A stretch of 15,021 bases of DNA from an uncultured Prevotella sp. (GTDB lineage: Bacteria > Bacteroidota > Bacteroidia > Bacteroidales > Bacteroidaceae). Both the position numbers and the translations under genes were made by a program. Below the pieces are notes generated by a model, which did no database searches, was not told the DNA's origin, and saw nothing but the letters and a program-made list of their open reading frames with translations. Each line of letters opens with the position of its first letter. Within the stretch, counting starts at the first letter, position 1. The stretch covers positions 1-15,021 of the forward strand of contig USPK01000041.1 of NCBI GenBank assembly GCA_900556465.1, given 5' to 3'. Shown piece after piece: positions 7,451-13,642 of this stretch.

Positions 7451-7880
7451 TCCGGAACAACCTTTTCAGAGTCGGACCAATCTCTCGGTTGCGGAAAAGG
7501 GTAAGAAGTACAGTGTGAAATTCGAGCCGCCCGCCGACTGTGGAGTTTATGCTATTGATGGTGATGTTATAAAGCAGGGCTGTCGTTGCGACAAACTGGT
7601 GGTGACGGAGCCCCGTCTGGGAAAGGACGGAGGAATAGAGATTTTTGTCGAACTGAAAGGAAAGAACGTGTCGCACGCAATAGAGCAACTGGAGACGACG
7701 CTTCAGCATCCGCTTTTTCGCAATAAACCTGCCGGAATCTGCCGGGCAGCCCGTATCGTGGCCCAGCATTATCCGCACAATACGGGCAATTCTGTTCTGG
7801 AACGAGCCAAGCAGCGCTTCCTGAAATCTTATCAGTGCGATCTGCGCACCTGTCATTCCGGAGTGGCCGAGACTTTGTGA
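7410..7880 (+). CDS. Small PD-(D/E)XK-like nuclease candidate, partner of the ATPase
   Basis: This is a 156-residue protein I do not recognise as a named family. Its central part has the layout of a PD-(D/E)XK core: D61 in GCRCDKLVV starts one strand, then 19 residues later VELKGKNV gives E81-x-K83, followed by a helix with H89 and Q93 (SHAIEQLETT). D50 and D52 may also line the site. There are six cysteines (44, 58, 60, 111, 143, 148), many for a small cytosolic protein; metal binding is possible but unproven. M1 is the only methionine in the frame, so ATG 7410 is the only ATG start. That start overlaps the ATPase gene by 41 nt in another frame, implying translational coupling and a stoichiometric complex. 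The nuclease role is inferred from motif spacing alone. Alternatives are a non-catalytic partner or a TOPRIM-unrelated binding domain. Confidence 0.7.
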   Translation: MGAIRTKLTASGFNPEQPFQSRTNLSVAEKGKKYSVKFEPPADCGVYAIDGDVIKQGCRCDKLVVTEPRLGKDGGIEIFVELKGKNVSHAIEQLETTLQHPLFRNKPAGICRAARIVAQHYPHNTGNSVLERAKQRFLKSYQCDLRTCHSGVAETL

Positions 7881-7896
7881 AGGCCTGCCCGTTATC

Positions 7897-7956
7897 CCTC
7901 TACGCGCCTCGCCCCGCACGCTATATTTATGGTGTGCGGGGCGAGGCGCGTAGAGG
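7897..7956. terminator. Very long perfect hairpin between convergent genes
   Basis: A perfect 23-bp inverted repeat (7897-7919 with 7934-7956) with a 14-nt AT-rich loop; G-T and C-G pairs can add about three more pairs. It starts 17 nt after the nuclease stop and ends 26 nt before the stop of the leftward lipoprotein gene. It probably terminates both transcripts. No T-tract flanks it. Confidence 0.75.
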
Positions 7957-7981
7957 AAGTGAGGAAATGCGGAGCGCCGTT

Positions 7982-8446
7982 TCAGAATTTGCGGAACGTG
8001 AGGCGGCGGTCGGCCGAGCGGAGCACCATCTGCTGGCCGTCGAGGCGTTCAATCTGGAACGTGTCGGCGCAGCCCGTGATGCCGAGGCGTTCAAACGCCG
8101 TCGTTGACGGGTCCGTGACGAGGCTGTCCCGGGCGCGGTAGTGGATATAGAGTTCCGTGACGGCCAGGCGGTCGCCCGTGTAGCGGAAGCGGCCTACCGT
8201 CTCGTCGGTATGCCCGTTGAGCGAGCCCGTGAGGGTTCGGATGGAAAGCAGTTTCAGTTGGAAACACCAGTAAATGCGGTTGTCCTTCTGCGCTTCGCGG
8301 AGCGAGAAGTCCGCGTCGTCCGGCGACTGGCGCGTAGCGATTTCCATGAGTTGCCATTGCCCGTCGAGCGGTCCGTTTTCCGGCAGTTTGTCGCAGGCGC
8401 CCAGGGTAAGCAGGGCTATGAGGAGAAACAGAAAAATGCGGTTCAT
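7982..8446 (-). CDS. Small lipocalin-like lipoprotein
   Basis: This is a 154-residue predicted lipoprotein. A short basic start and hydrophobic core end in the lipobox LGAC, with C18 lipidated. The mature part opens with GPLDGQWQLMEI (25-36), a pattern seen at the first strand of lipocalin-like Bacteroidales proteins, and ends with a beta-hairpin (QQMVLRSADRRLTFRKF). The strands between are consistent with a small beta-barrel. The exact Pfam family is not certain. It follows the Wzi-like gene by 49 nt on the same strand without a -7 box between them, so the two are probably co-transcribed. The ligand is unknown. Confidence 0.75.
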   Translation of the reverse strand: MNRIFLFLLIALLTLGACDKLPENGPLDGQWQLMEIATRQSPDDADFSLREAQKDNRIYWCFQLKLLSIRTLTGSLNGHTDETVGRFRYTGDRLAVTELYIHYRARDSLVTDPSTTAFERLGITGCADTFQIERLDGQQMVLRSADRRLTFRKF

Positions 8447-8495
8447 TCAGATTGGGAAATAGGAAGTTATCGAAGAAAGTCTGTTGCCCGCCGGG

Positions 8496-9995
8496 TCAGC
8501 GCAGGAGTAGCCCCTGGTGCGACAGGGTGAGCTGGAAGCCCGTGTTGTTGCCGATTTGCTGACCGCGGTCCAGAGCGAAGGCCGCCCCGATGCGCCAGCC
8601 TTTCAGGGCAGGCACGTGCGCGAAGTCGTAGCTCGCTTCTGCCAGGAAGCTGTCGTCGTAGCGCACGTCCTCGTAGGGATTATTGTAGGTGCCCCAGTTT
8701 TTCATGTGCGTGTAGAGCAGGCGGTAGTGGAGGCCGGGCAGCGGGTCGCCGCTCAGGCCGACGTGGTGCGCCACGAAGCGGTTGCCCGTGAAGCTGAGGC
8801 TGCGGTTGTCGTTGTACAGGGGCGACGTGAACAGCGGGTTACCGATGGCCTGTCCCCAATGTTCCCAGCCCGTGTAGAGCCCGTGGTTGTAGTAATTGTC
8901 CGCGGCACTGATTTGGTCGGGAATGGCCTCGGTGTGGTCGTGATAGATGGCGCCGGACTGATACGTTGTGTGCAGATATTCGTAGACCAGCGTCGTGACC
9001 ACGGGGTTACGCGGCAGCGTGGCTTCCAAGCCGATGAGCCCGTCCTTCCAGCCATATTGGCAAAACATCATGCTGTGGTCTTCAAAGTAGTGGTCATAGT
9101 AGGCCCTCAGCGACCAGTCCCGTCCCTGCCAGGTCAGGCTGAAGAGCCAGCTGCCTACGCTGTTGCCCGTCGCATTGGCATAAGCGCCTTCCAGGGGGTC
9201 ACTCCCTCCGCCCGTGAAGGCATGCCAGAAGTCCTTCAACTTGTGCGGCATGGCGAGGTCTTTGCCTCTGCTGTAGTTGCGTATAGTTCCGCCGAACATG
9301 CACGCCATTTCGAGCCCGCCCTCGAAGACCAGGGGGAAGCGGGACGGATTGCCCAGGCGCAGGTAGCCGGCTTTGCTGTGGTAGAGTACGTGGACGGCAT
9401 ATTTCCCGTTGGGCCCCACGTAGTTCCCCTCCCAGCGGTCGTCCGTGGGCATGCCGTAGCCGATGTGTCCCTTGATGGCTACGAGGTTGGAGCGTCCGGT
9501 CAGCGAGACGTAGTGTGGAATTTCGATGCGCACCTCGGGGATGGGCCGCGCATTGATGCCGAACGTCTGGCTGCCGCTGCTCAGTTCCTGGTTCTTTAGG
9601 GCCATGGGGCGCTCCTTGCTGCCTACGGAGAGCCGGAGCCAGCGCCAGTCGAAGTCGGCATAAAGCTGCTGCACGACGAAGCTGGAGGTGAAGTCGTAGG
9701 CCGTAGCCAAGTCAACGCCGTAGCCTATGCGCCAATGGTAGGCGCTGTCGGCGTCGGCCTGGCGGAACAGGCCCGCGCGCAGGTAGCCGTTGTCGTCCTT
9801 CACGCTCGACAGGCCGTAGCGGTTCGCGTTGAGCCAGAGCGGGGAGTGTCCGTCCGAAGCGGTCACCTGGGCTTCGGCGCGGTAGGTCAGACCGTGGCCC
9901 GCCCGTTGCAGGGCCGTTTGGGCGGCCGTCCGCGCGGGGTACAGGGCTGCGAGGCTCAGGAGGACGGCGGACAGACCGAGGGGCAAGTGTGACAT
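8496..9995 (-). CDS. Capsule assembly Wzi-family outer-membrane protein
   Basis: This is a 499-residue exported beta-barrel protein of the capsule assembly Wzi family common in Bacteroidales. The signal peptide ends about TAAQ (25-26). The mature start, LTYRAEAQVTASDGHSPLWL, carries the typical family opening strand and the PLWL-N-A-NRYG motif. Many aromatic-rich amphipathic strands follow and the chain ends in a short strand (LTLSHQGLLLR). In E. coli Wzi is a surface lectin that attaches group 1 capsule; the Bacteroidota members are related but their glycan targets are mostly unknown. No capsule or glycosyltransferase genes lie nearby, so this is an orphan copy. A -7 box at 10031-10038 drives it, and the small lipoprotein gene follows. 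Confidence 0.87.
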   Translation of the reverse strand: MSHLPLGLSAVLLSLAALYPARTAAQTALQRAGHGLTYRAEAQVTASDGHSPLWLNANRYGLSSVKDDNGYLRAGLFRQADADSAYHWRIGYGVDLATAYDFTSSFVVQQLYADFDWRWLRLSVGSKERPMALKNQELSSGSQTFGINARPIPEVRIEIPHYVSLTGRSNLVAIKGHIGYGMPTDDRWEGNYVGPNGKYAVHVLYHSKAGYLRLGNPSRFPLVFEGGLEMACMFGGTIRNYSRGKDLAMPHKLKDFWHAFTGGGSDPLEGAYANATGNSVGSWLFSLTWQGRDWSLRAYYDHYFEDHSMMFCQYGWKDGLIGLEATLPRNPVVTTLVYEYLHTTYQSGAIYHDHTEAIPDQISAADNYYNHGLYTGWEHWGQAIGNPLFTSPLYNDNRSLSFTGNRFVAHHVGLSGDPLPGLHYRLLYTHMKNWGTYNNPYEDVRYDDSFLAEASYDFAHVPALKGWRIGAAFALDRGQQIGNNTGFQLTLSHQGLLLR

Positions 9996-10030
9996 GAGTA
10001 AGTTTTAGGAATTTTATGATTATTCGCCTG

Positions 10031-10038
10031 CAAATTTA
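10031..10038 (-). promoter_or_regulatory. -7 box for the Wzi-family gene
   Basis: On the minus strand this reads TAAATTTG, a full TAnnTTTG match, 35 nt before the start codon at 9995. The -33 TTG is not evident. Confidence 0.6.
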
Positions 10039-10160
10039 CATATTATTCCTTACATAGCCGGCATTTTGCCGCGATTCCTGTTTCCGTCTTTGCCTTGTCC
10101 CGCGTAGTTGTCGCATCTTAACGCCAAGTGCCGCTTCGCGCCCGGCCGATTGCCGGCGCC

Positions 10161-10223
10161 ACGGGGCTAAGGGGAGTTTTTACGGGGATAGGCCCAGTTT
10201 TTACGGGGCTAAGGCCCGTGTTT
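10161..10223 (+). repeat. Three tandem 21-bp repeat units
   Basis: Three consecutive 21-bp units lie at 10161-10181, 10182-10202 and 10203-10223, each beginning ACGGGG(C/A)TA and ending in or near TTTTT. Middle positions differ (GGGAG, CCCAG, CCCGT). The same units run in inverted orientation at 1-50. Both strands stay open here because the repeat period is a multiple of three, but I see no sign of translation. The rest of 9996-10336 holds only the two promoters. Confidence 0.8.
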
Positions 10224-10316
10224 TCCGCAACTGGCCTGCGGGGCGCGCGGACTGCCGGACGGCGTGGCCGGTTAATTTTTTGTGAACCTATCATAGGCCA
10301 CATGGGAGAAAAGTCG

Positions 10317-10324
10317 TAACTTTG
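10317..10324 (+). promoter_or_regulatory. -7 box for tRNA-Leu
   Basis: TAACTTTG matches TAnnTTTG and ends 12 nt before the mature tRNA 5' end, as expected for a short tRNA leader. No clear -33 TTG is seen at the standard spacing. Confidence 0.65.
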
Positions 10325-10336
10325 TCGCCACGAAAT

Positions 10337-10418
10337 GCGCTTGTGGCGAAATTGGTAGACGCGCCAGACTTAGGATCTGGTGGTTTCGGCCGTGTAGGTT
10401 CGAGTCCTATCAGGCGCA
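10337..10418 (+). tRNA. tRNA-Leu, anticodon UAG
   Basis: A full cloverleaf can be drawn. The acceptor stem is GCGCUUG (10337-10343) with CAGGCGC (10411-10417). The D-arm is GCG/CGC with a GG-containing loop. The anticodon stem is CCAGA/UCUGG, with loop CUUAGGA and anticodon TAG at 10371-10373. A long variable arm as in class II tRNAs follows, then a T-arm GUAGG/CCUAU with loop UUCGAGU. The discriminator A10418 fits leucine. The 3' CCA is not encoded (CCC follows A10418), so it must be added after transcription. It decodes CUN leucine codons. Confidence 0.96.
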
Positions 10419-10425
10419 CCCTTGG

Positions 10426-10469
10426 GGCCGTGGCTCTTCTCCTTACCGGAGGGGAGCCGCGGCCTTTTT
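10426..10469 (+). terminator. Intrinsic terminator after tRNA-Leu
   Basis: A 17-bp stem (10426-10442 with 10448-10464, three G-T wobbles) with a 5-nt loop is followed directly by TTTTT (10465-10469). It starts 8 nt after the tRNA and is a textbook intrinsic terminator. Confidence 0.9.
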
Positions 10470-10596
10470 CCGTCGGTGGGGGACCGTTCCGTGTGGTCCG
10501 ACAGTCGGGTGCGGTTGCTGCGGCCGGTGGCGGAACAGCCCGGCGGTCCGGGCGGGAAAACGCTGCGCCATGTCGGCCCGTTCCGGCAAATTTTCC

Positions 10597-10604
10597 TATC
10601 TTTG
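10597..10604 (+). promoter_or_regulatory. Upstream -7 box at the head of the 85-bp repeat
   Basis: TATCTTTG lies exactly 85 nt before the second TATCTTTG (10682-10689). A transcript from here would contain the whole hairpin of the repeat. No matching TTG stands at the -33 distance, so it may be weak or a remnant of another repeat copy. Confidence 0.4.
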
Positions 10605-10689
10605 TTTCACGTAGATAGGATGCGGCTCGGACAAGTCATGGAAAAGCGGGGCTTTTCCTTGCCTTGCCTCTCGCCTTTCACTATCTTTG
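10605..10689 (+). repeat. 85-bp promoter-hairpin repeat, copy 1
   Basis: This begins TTTCACGTAGATAGGATGCG and ends CCTTTCACTATCTTTG. It holds an 8-bp hairpin (10640-10647 with 10651-10658, loop GGG) and a full promoter, TTG 10659-10661, N20, TATCTTTG 10682-10689. The promoter points at the SPFH gene. Copies 2 and 3 lie inverted at 13169-13253 and 13254-13333, upstream of the PatB-type gene. The last 27 nt are identical between copies 1 and 2. Confidence 0.85.
10659..10689 (+). promoter_or_regulatory. Consensus promoter inside repeat copy 1, for the SPFH gene
   Basis: TTG at 10659-10661, a 20-nt spacer and TATCTTTG at 10682-10689 match the Bacteroidota consensus. The leader to the ATG at 10810 would be about 110 nt; nothing coding is seen in it. 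Confidence 0.7.
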
Positions 10690-10809
10690 TTGCACGAAGG
10701 CCGGGCGCGGCGCGGACTGCGCGGCGAGGGGCGGACGCTCCGTTCCCTTCTCACGTCGCCGTCGCTGCTTCTGCCCGGAATATTGGTCATCACATTAAAT
10801 TCTATTTTT

Positions 10810-11769
10810 ATGGAAACAAAAGAAATCCCCTTTGCCGGATTCCGTATGAACGGTTTCATCATGCTGTTCTTCCACGTCGTTGTGCTTACGGCCGCCGTCG
10901 CGTTCTGCTTCCTGCAACCCTCCCTCGTAGCGCAGGTCGCCGGCAGCATGCTCGCACTGCTGTGGCTCATACTGCTGGCCGGTTACATGCAACTGGAGCC
11001 CAACGAGGCCCGTGTCATGGTCTTCTTCGGCGCTTATAAGGGTACGCTCCGCGATACGGGCTTTTTCTGGGTGAACCCTTTCTATAACAAGAAGAAACTG
11101 TCCCTGCGGGCGCGCAACCTGGACGTGGAGCCCATCAAGGTAAACGACAAGGCGGGCAACCCTATCCTGATAGGTCTCGTGCTGGTGTGGAAGCTGAACG
11201 ACTCGTATAAGGCCATGTTCGAGATAGACGCCGAGACGATGGCCTCGGCACCTGCGCCCTCCGGGAAGGGAGCTGCGGCCCCGTCGGCCAATACCGTGGC
11301 CAATCGCATGAATGCTTTTGAAAACTTTGTCCGGATTCAGAGCGACGCGGCCTTGCGCCAGGTGGCCGGACAATATGCTTACGACGACAACGAAGGCACT
11401 ACGGAAAAGCTGACCCTGCGCTCGGGCGGAGAGGAAATCAACGAGCAGCTGGAGCGGGAGTTGAACGCGCGGCTGGTCATGGCCGGCCTGGAAGTGGTCG
11501 AGGCCCGCATCAACTACCTGGCCTATGCGCCCGAGATAGCTGCCGTCATGTTGCGCCGGCAACAGGCTTCGGCCATCATCGGAGCGCGCGAGAAGATTGT
11601 GGAAGGGGCCGTCTCGATGGTCCGCATGGCCCTCGACCAGCTGGAACGGGAGCACGTCGTGCAGCTCACGGAGGAGGCGAAAGCCACCATGGTGGGCAAT
11701 CTGCTCGTCGTACTCTGCGCCGACGAGGCTGCCCAGCCGGTGGTCAGTGCCGGTAGCCCCAGCCGCTGA
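10810..11769 (+). CDS. SPFH/band-7 domain membrane protein
   Basis: This is a 319-residue protein of the stomatin/prohibitin (SPFH) superfamily. The frame is open from 10687, but ATG 10810 is preferred because it follows an AT-rich leader and gives a compact N-terminus with two hydrophobic segments (about 14-36 and 39-59). The SPFH domain begins at LEPNEARVMVFFGAYKGTLR (62-81) and includes GFFWVNPF (84-91). A low-complexity Ala/Pro/Ser stretch (about 146-163) lies inside the domain. The region 205-290 is helical and charged, with ARINYLAYAPEIA and RRQQA, typical of the coiled-coil half. Such proteins oligomerise on membranes and influence protease or membrane microdomain function; the role here is unknown. 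Usual partners such as NfeD are not adjacent. It is driven by the repeat-borne promoter. Confidence 0.9.
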   Translation: METKEIPFAGFRMNGFIMLFFHVVVLTAAVAFCFLQPSLVAQVAGSMLALLWLILLAGYMQLEPNEARVMVFFGAYKGTLRDTGFFWVNPFYNKKKLSLRARNLDVEPIKVNDKAGNPILIGLVLVWKLNDSYKAMFEIDAETMASAPAPSGKGAAAPSANTVANRMNAFENFVRIQSDAALRQVAGQYAYDDNEGTTEKLTLRSGGEEINEQLERELNARLVMAGLEVVEARINYLAYAPEIAAVMLRRQQASAIIGAREKIVEGAVSMVRMALDQLEREHVVQLTEEAKATMVGNLLVVLCADEAAQPVVSAGSPSR

Positions 11770-11815
11770 GGCCGCCGGCTGCCGCGCGGCCGGAGGGTCG
11801 CCGCGGCGCGGACAT

Positions 11816-11863
11816 AAAAAATCATCGGGCGTGTCATAAGGTCGACTTATGGCACGCCCGATG
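11816..11863. terminator. Bidirectional terminator between SPFH and PatB-type genes
   Basis: A 17-bp stem (11823-11839 with 11847-11863, one G-T wobble) encloses the 7-nt loop GGTCGAC. The run of six A at 11816-11821 becomes a U-tract for leftward transcription, making an intrinsic terminator for the PatB-type gene. For the rightward SPFH transcript the hairpin is followed only by a short ATTT. Confidence 0.85.
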
Positions 11864-11930
11864 GCGTATTTCGTCAGCAACTGTCCGCCGCTCCGGGCGC
11901 TGACCGCCGGGCGGCGGGCCGTGGCGGCGG

Positions 11931-13103
11931 TCAGCGGAGCAGTCCGCTCGCGTTGACAAACTGCTCGAAGCGGCCCAGGCCGTCCAGGAGCACGCTGCGC
12001 GGGCAAGCGATGTTCCAGCGCATGAAACCTTCGCCGCCCAGGCCGTACATGGCCCCTTGGTTGAGCCATAGCCGGGCTTCGCAGCGCAAGCGTTCCTCGA
12101 GCTGGCGCGAGTCGAGGCCCAGCGCCGCGCAGTCCTGCCAGACCAGGTAGGTGCCTTCGAGGCGCGTCAGGGGCAGGCGGGGCAGCCGCTCGGCCACGAA
12201 GTCGCGCATGGCGGCGTAGTTGCCGGCCAGGTATTCGTTCAGCTGGTCGAGCCACTCGCCGCCTTCGTTGTAGGCCGCAACGAGGGCGGTCACGCCGAGC
12301 AGGCCGATGTCGCACACCTCGTTGATGTTGATGGCGCGGTCCACGCGGCGGCGCACGGCCTCGTCGGGCACGACGATGTTGGCCACTTGCAGGCCGGCCA
12401 GGTTGAACGCCTTGGTCGGCGAGACGCAGGCAGCGGCGTGCTGCCAGTATTCGCCGCCCAGCGTGGCGTAGGGCGTGTAGCGGTAGCCCGGGAGGACGAG
12501 TTCGCAGTGTATTTCGTCGGCAATGACGAATACGCCGTGGCGCAGGCAGATGTCGCCCACGCGGCGCAGCTCCTCGGGCGTCCAGATGCGGCCTACGGGG
12601 TTGTGCGGGTTGCAGAGGATCATCGCCTTCACGCGCGGGTCGGCGGCCTGGCGCTCCAGGGCCTCGAAGTCCATGCGGTAGGTGTCGCCCTCACGGACCA
12701 ACTCGTTCTGCACCACCTCACAGCCGTTGTTGCGGATGGAAGAGAAGAAGCAATGATAGACCGGCGACTGGACAAGCACGCGGTCGCCGGGCGCGGTCAG
12801 CGCCTTAACGAGGGCGGAAAGGGCGGGTACGACGCCCGTTGTGTAGATAACGCTCGACGCGTCGATGTGCCAGCCGTGGCGCGTCTCGAACCATCGGGTG
12901 ATGGCCTCGTAGTAGGCCGGTGCCACGTAGGCGTAACCGAAGATGCCGTGCTCTACGCGGCGGCGCAACGCCTCGACGACGGGCGGCGCGGTGGGGAAGT
13001 CCATGTCGGCCACCCACATGGGCAGTTCGCCCTCGGCGGCTTCGTCCCACTTGCAGGAATACGTGTTGCGGCGCGAAACTACTTCATCGAAATTGTAAGT
13101 CAT
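11931..13103 (-). CDS. PatB/MalY-type cystathionine beta-lyase (PLP enzyme)
   Basis: This is a 390-residue fold-type I PLP enzyme of the PatB/MalY C-S lyase group, which cleaves C-S bonds of cystathionine or cysteine conjugates to pyruvate, ammonia and a thiol. Start 13103 (MTYNFDEVV) is chosen over the longer frame from 13199 because it is the conserved family start and because the longer frame runs through the repeat promoter. Motifs are VADMDFPTAPPV (31-42), FGYAY (55-59), CNPHNPVG (164-171), ADEIH with D196, SPTKAFN with Schiff-base K231, and MRWNIACPRS (361-370) with R362 expected to bind the substrate carboxylate. Length is normal. It is monocistronic, with two tandem repeat copies upstream and a terminator downstream. 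The substrate choice between methionine synthesis and sulfide-releasing catabolism cannot be told. Confidence 0.93.
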   Translation of the reverse strand: MTYNFDEVVSRRNTYSCKWDEAAEGELPMWVADMDFPTAPPVVEALRRRVEHGIFGYAYVAPAYYEAITRWFETRHGWHIDASSVIYTTGVVPALSALVKALTAPGDRVLVQSPVYHCFFSSIRNNGCEVVQNELVREGDTYRMDFEALERQAADPRVKAMILCNPHNPVGRIWTPEELRRVGDICLRHGVFVIADEIHCELVLPGYRYTPYATLGGEYWQHAAACVSPTKAFNLAGLQVANIVVPDEAVRRRVDRAININEVCDIGLLGVTALVAAYNEGGEWLDQLNEYLAGNYAAMRDFVAERLPRLPLTRLEGTYLVWQDCAALGLDSRQLEERLRCEARLWLNQGAMYGLGGEGFMRWNIACPRSVLLDGLGRFEQFVNASGLLR

Positions 13104-13168
13104 AGTGTAGGAAGTCTTTATAAGGTGTGGCGGGGCGGTGCCCCTTGCCGGCTGCCCCGTCCCGTATG

Positions 13169-13199
13169 CAAAGATAGTGAAAGGCGAGAGGCAAGACAA
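13169..13199 (-). promoter_or_regulatory. Consensus promoter inside repeat copy 2, for the PatB-type gene
   Basis: On the minus strand, TTG (13199-13197), a 20-nt spacer and TATCTTTG (13176-13169) match consensus exactly, about 65 nt before the start codon at 13103. Spacing is identical to the promoter in copy 1. Confidence 0.72.
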
Positions 13200-13253
13200 G
13201 CGAAAAGTTTACTTTTCGATGGCTTGTCCGAGCCGCTTCCTATCTTCGTAAAA
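13169..13253 (-). repeat. 85-bp promoter-hairpin repeat, copy 2
   Basis: On the minus strand it starts TTTTACGAAGATAGGAAGCG and ends CCTTTCACTATCTTTG. The hairpin arms are CGAAAAGT and ACTTTTCG (13201-13208 and 13211-13218 on the plus strand). In copy 1 the outer and inner pairs are instead G-C and C-G, so both sides changed together. GACAAG and CTTGTC can extend the stem around a small bulge. It is followed head-to-tail by copy 3. Confidence 0.85.
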
Positions 13254-13333
13254 CAAAGTAGTGAAAGGCGAGAGGTGAACAAAGAAAAACTTGTTTTGCT
13301 TTTTCGCACGAACCGCCTCCTGTCTTGCGCAAC
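13254..13333 (-). repeat. 85-bp promoter-hairpin repeat, copy 3 (degenerate)
   Basis: This is directly adjacent to copy 2 in the same orientation. It shares CCTCTCGCCTTTCACTA with the others, but its -7 box has lost one base (TACTTTG) and its 5' end has drifted (GCAAGACAGGAGGCGG). The hairpin core GAAAAA/TTTTTC is kept with different flanks. It is probably an older, inactive promoter copy. Confidence 0.75.
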
Positions 13334-13363
13334 GGGCGCAGCAATCAGCAGGCAAGGGCGAGC

Positions 13364-13379
13364 CCAAACGGCCGTTTGG
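13364..13379. promoter_or_regulatory. Perfect 16-bp palindrome
   Basis: CCAAACGGCCGTTTGG is fully self-complementary and lies between the repeat copies and the recombinase gene. It could be a dimeric regulator's operator; no regulator is encoded in the window. Confidence 0.35.
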
Positions 13380-13611
13380 CATTTTGCCGCACGCCCCTGA
13401 GGTTCTTGTTTTTCCCTTACTTCTCCAACCCCGAAGCCCTGCGGCCGACGGTCCGGTATCCAGTCGCGCGCCGGGCTGCGACCGGCCCGGCGGCAACCGT
13501 CGGATAATCTGCCACTACGACCCGACTGCTCCGGTCGGTGTGGACCGCGGGCGGAGACGCAGCCCGGCGGGCGGAAGGCAAGCGGCGACCGGACCGGCCG
13601 GCCCGCCCGCT

Positions 13612-13642
13612 TTGCACCTTTCCTCTTTTTTTGATAATTTCG
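13612..13642 (+). promoter_or_regulatory. Possible promoter for the recombinase
   Basis: TTG at 13612-13614, 20 nt, then TAATTTCG at 13635-13642: one mismatch to TAnnTTTG. The leader would be about 130 nt. Support is by spacing only. Confidence 0.4.

Noticed and set aside
10161..10223. CRISPR array
   Set aside because: Units are contiguous at 21 bp with no unique spacers between them, and no cas genes are present.
10118..10319. Short open frames on both strands through the 21-bp repeats encoding a repeat peptide
   Set aside because: The frames stay open only because the unit length is divisible by three. There is no start context, and the inverted copy at 1-50 is not in a comparable frame.
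10394..10418. tRNA-Leu 3' end as attachment site for an element integrated by the downstream recombinase
   Set aside because: I found no second copy of the tRNA 3' end in the window, and housekeeping-type genes lie between the tRNA and the recombinase.
10322..10618. Open frame covering the tRNA
   Set aside because: It overlaps the tRNA-Leu and its intrinsic terminator, and the translation has no protein-like features.
10795..12315. 506-codon minus-strand open frame
   Set aside because: It is antisense to the SPFH gene and runs out of frame through the terminator and the PatB-type gene, whose motifs are intact.
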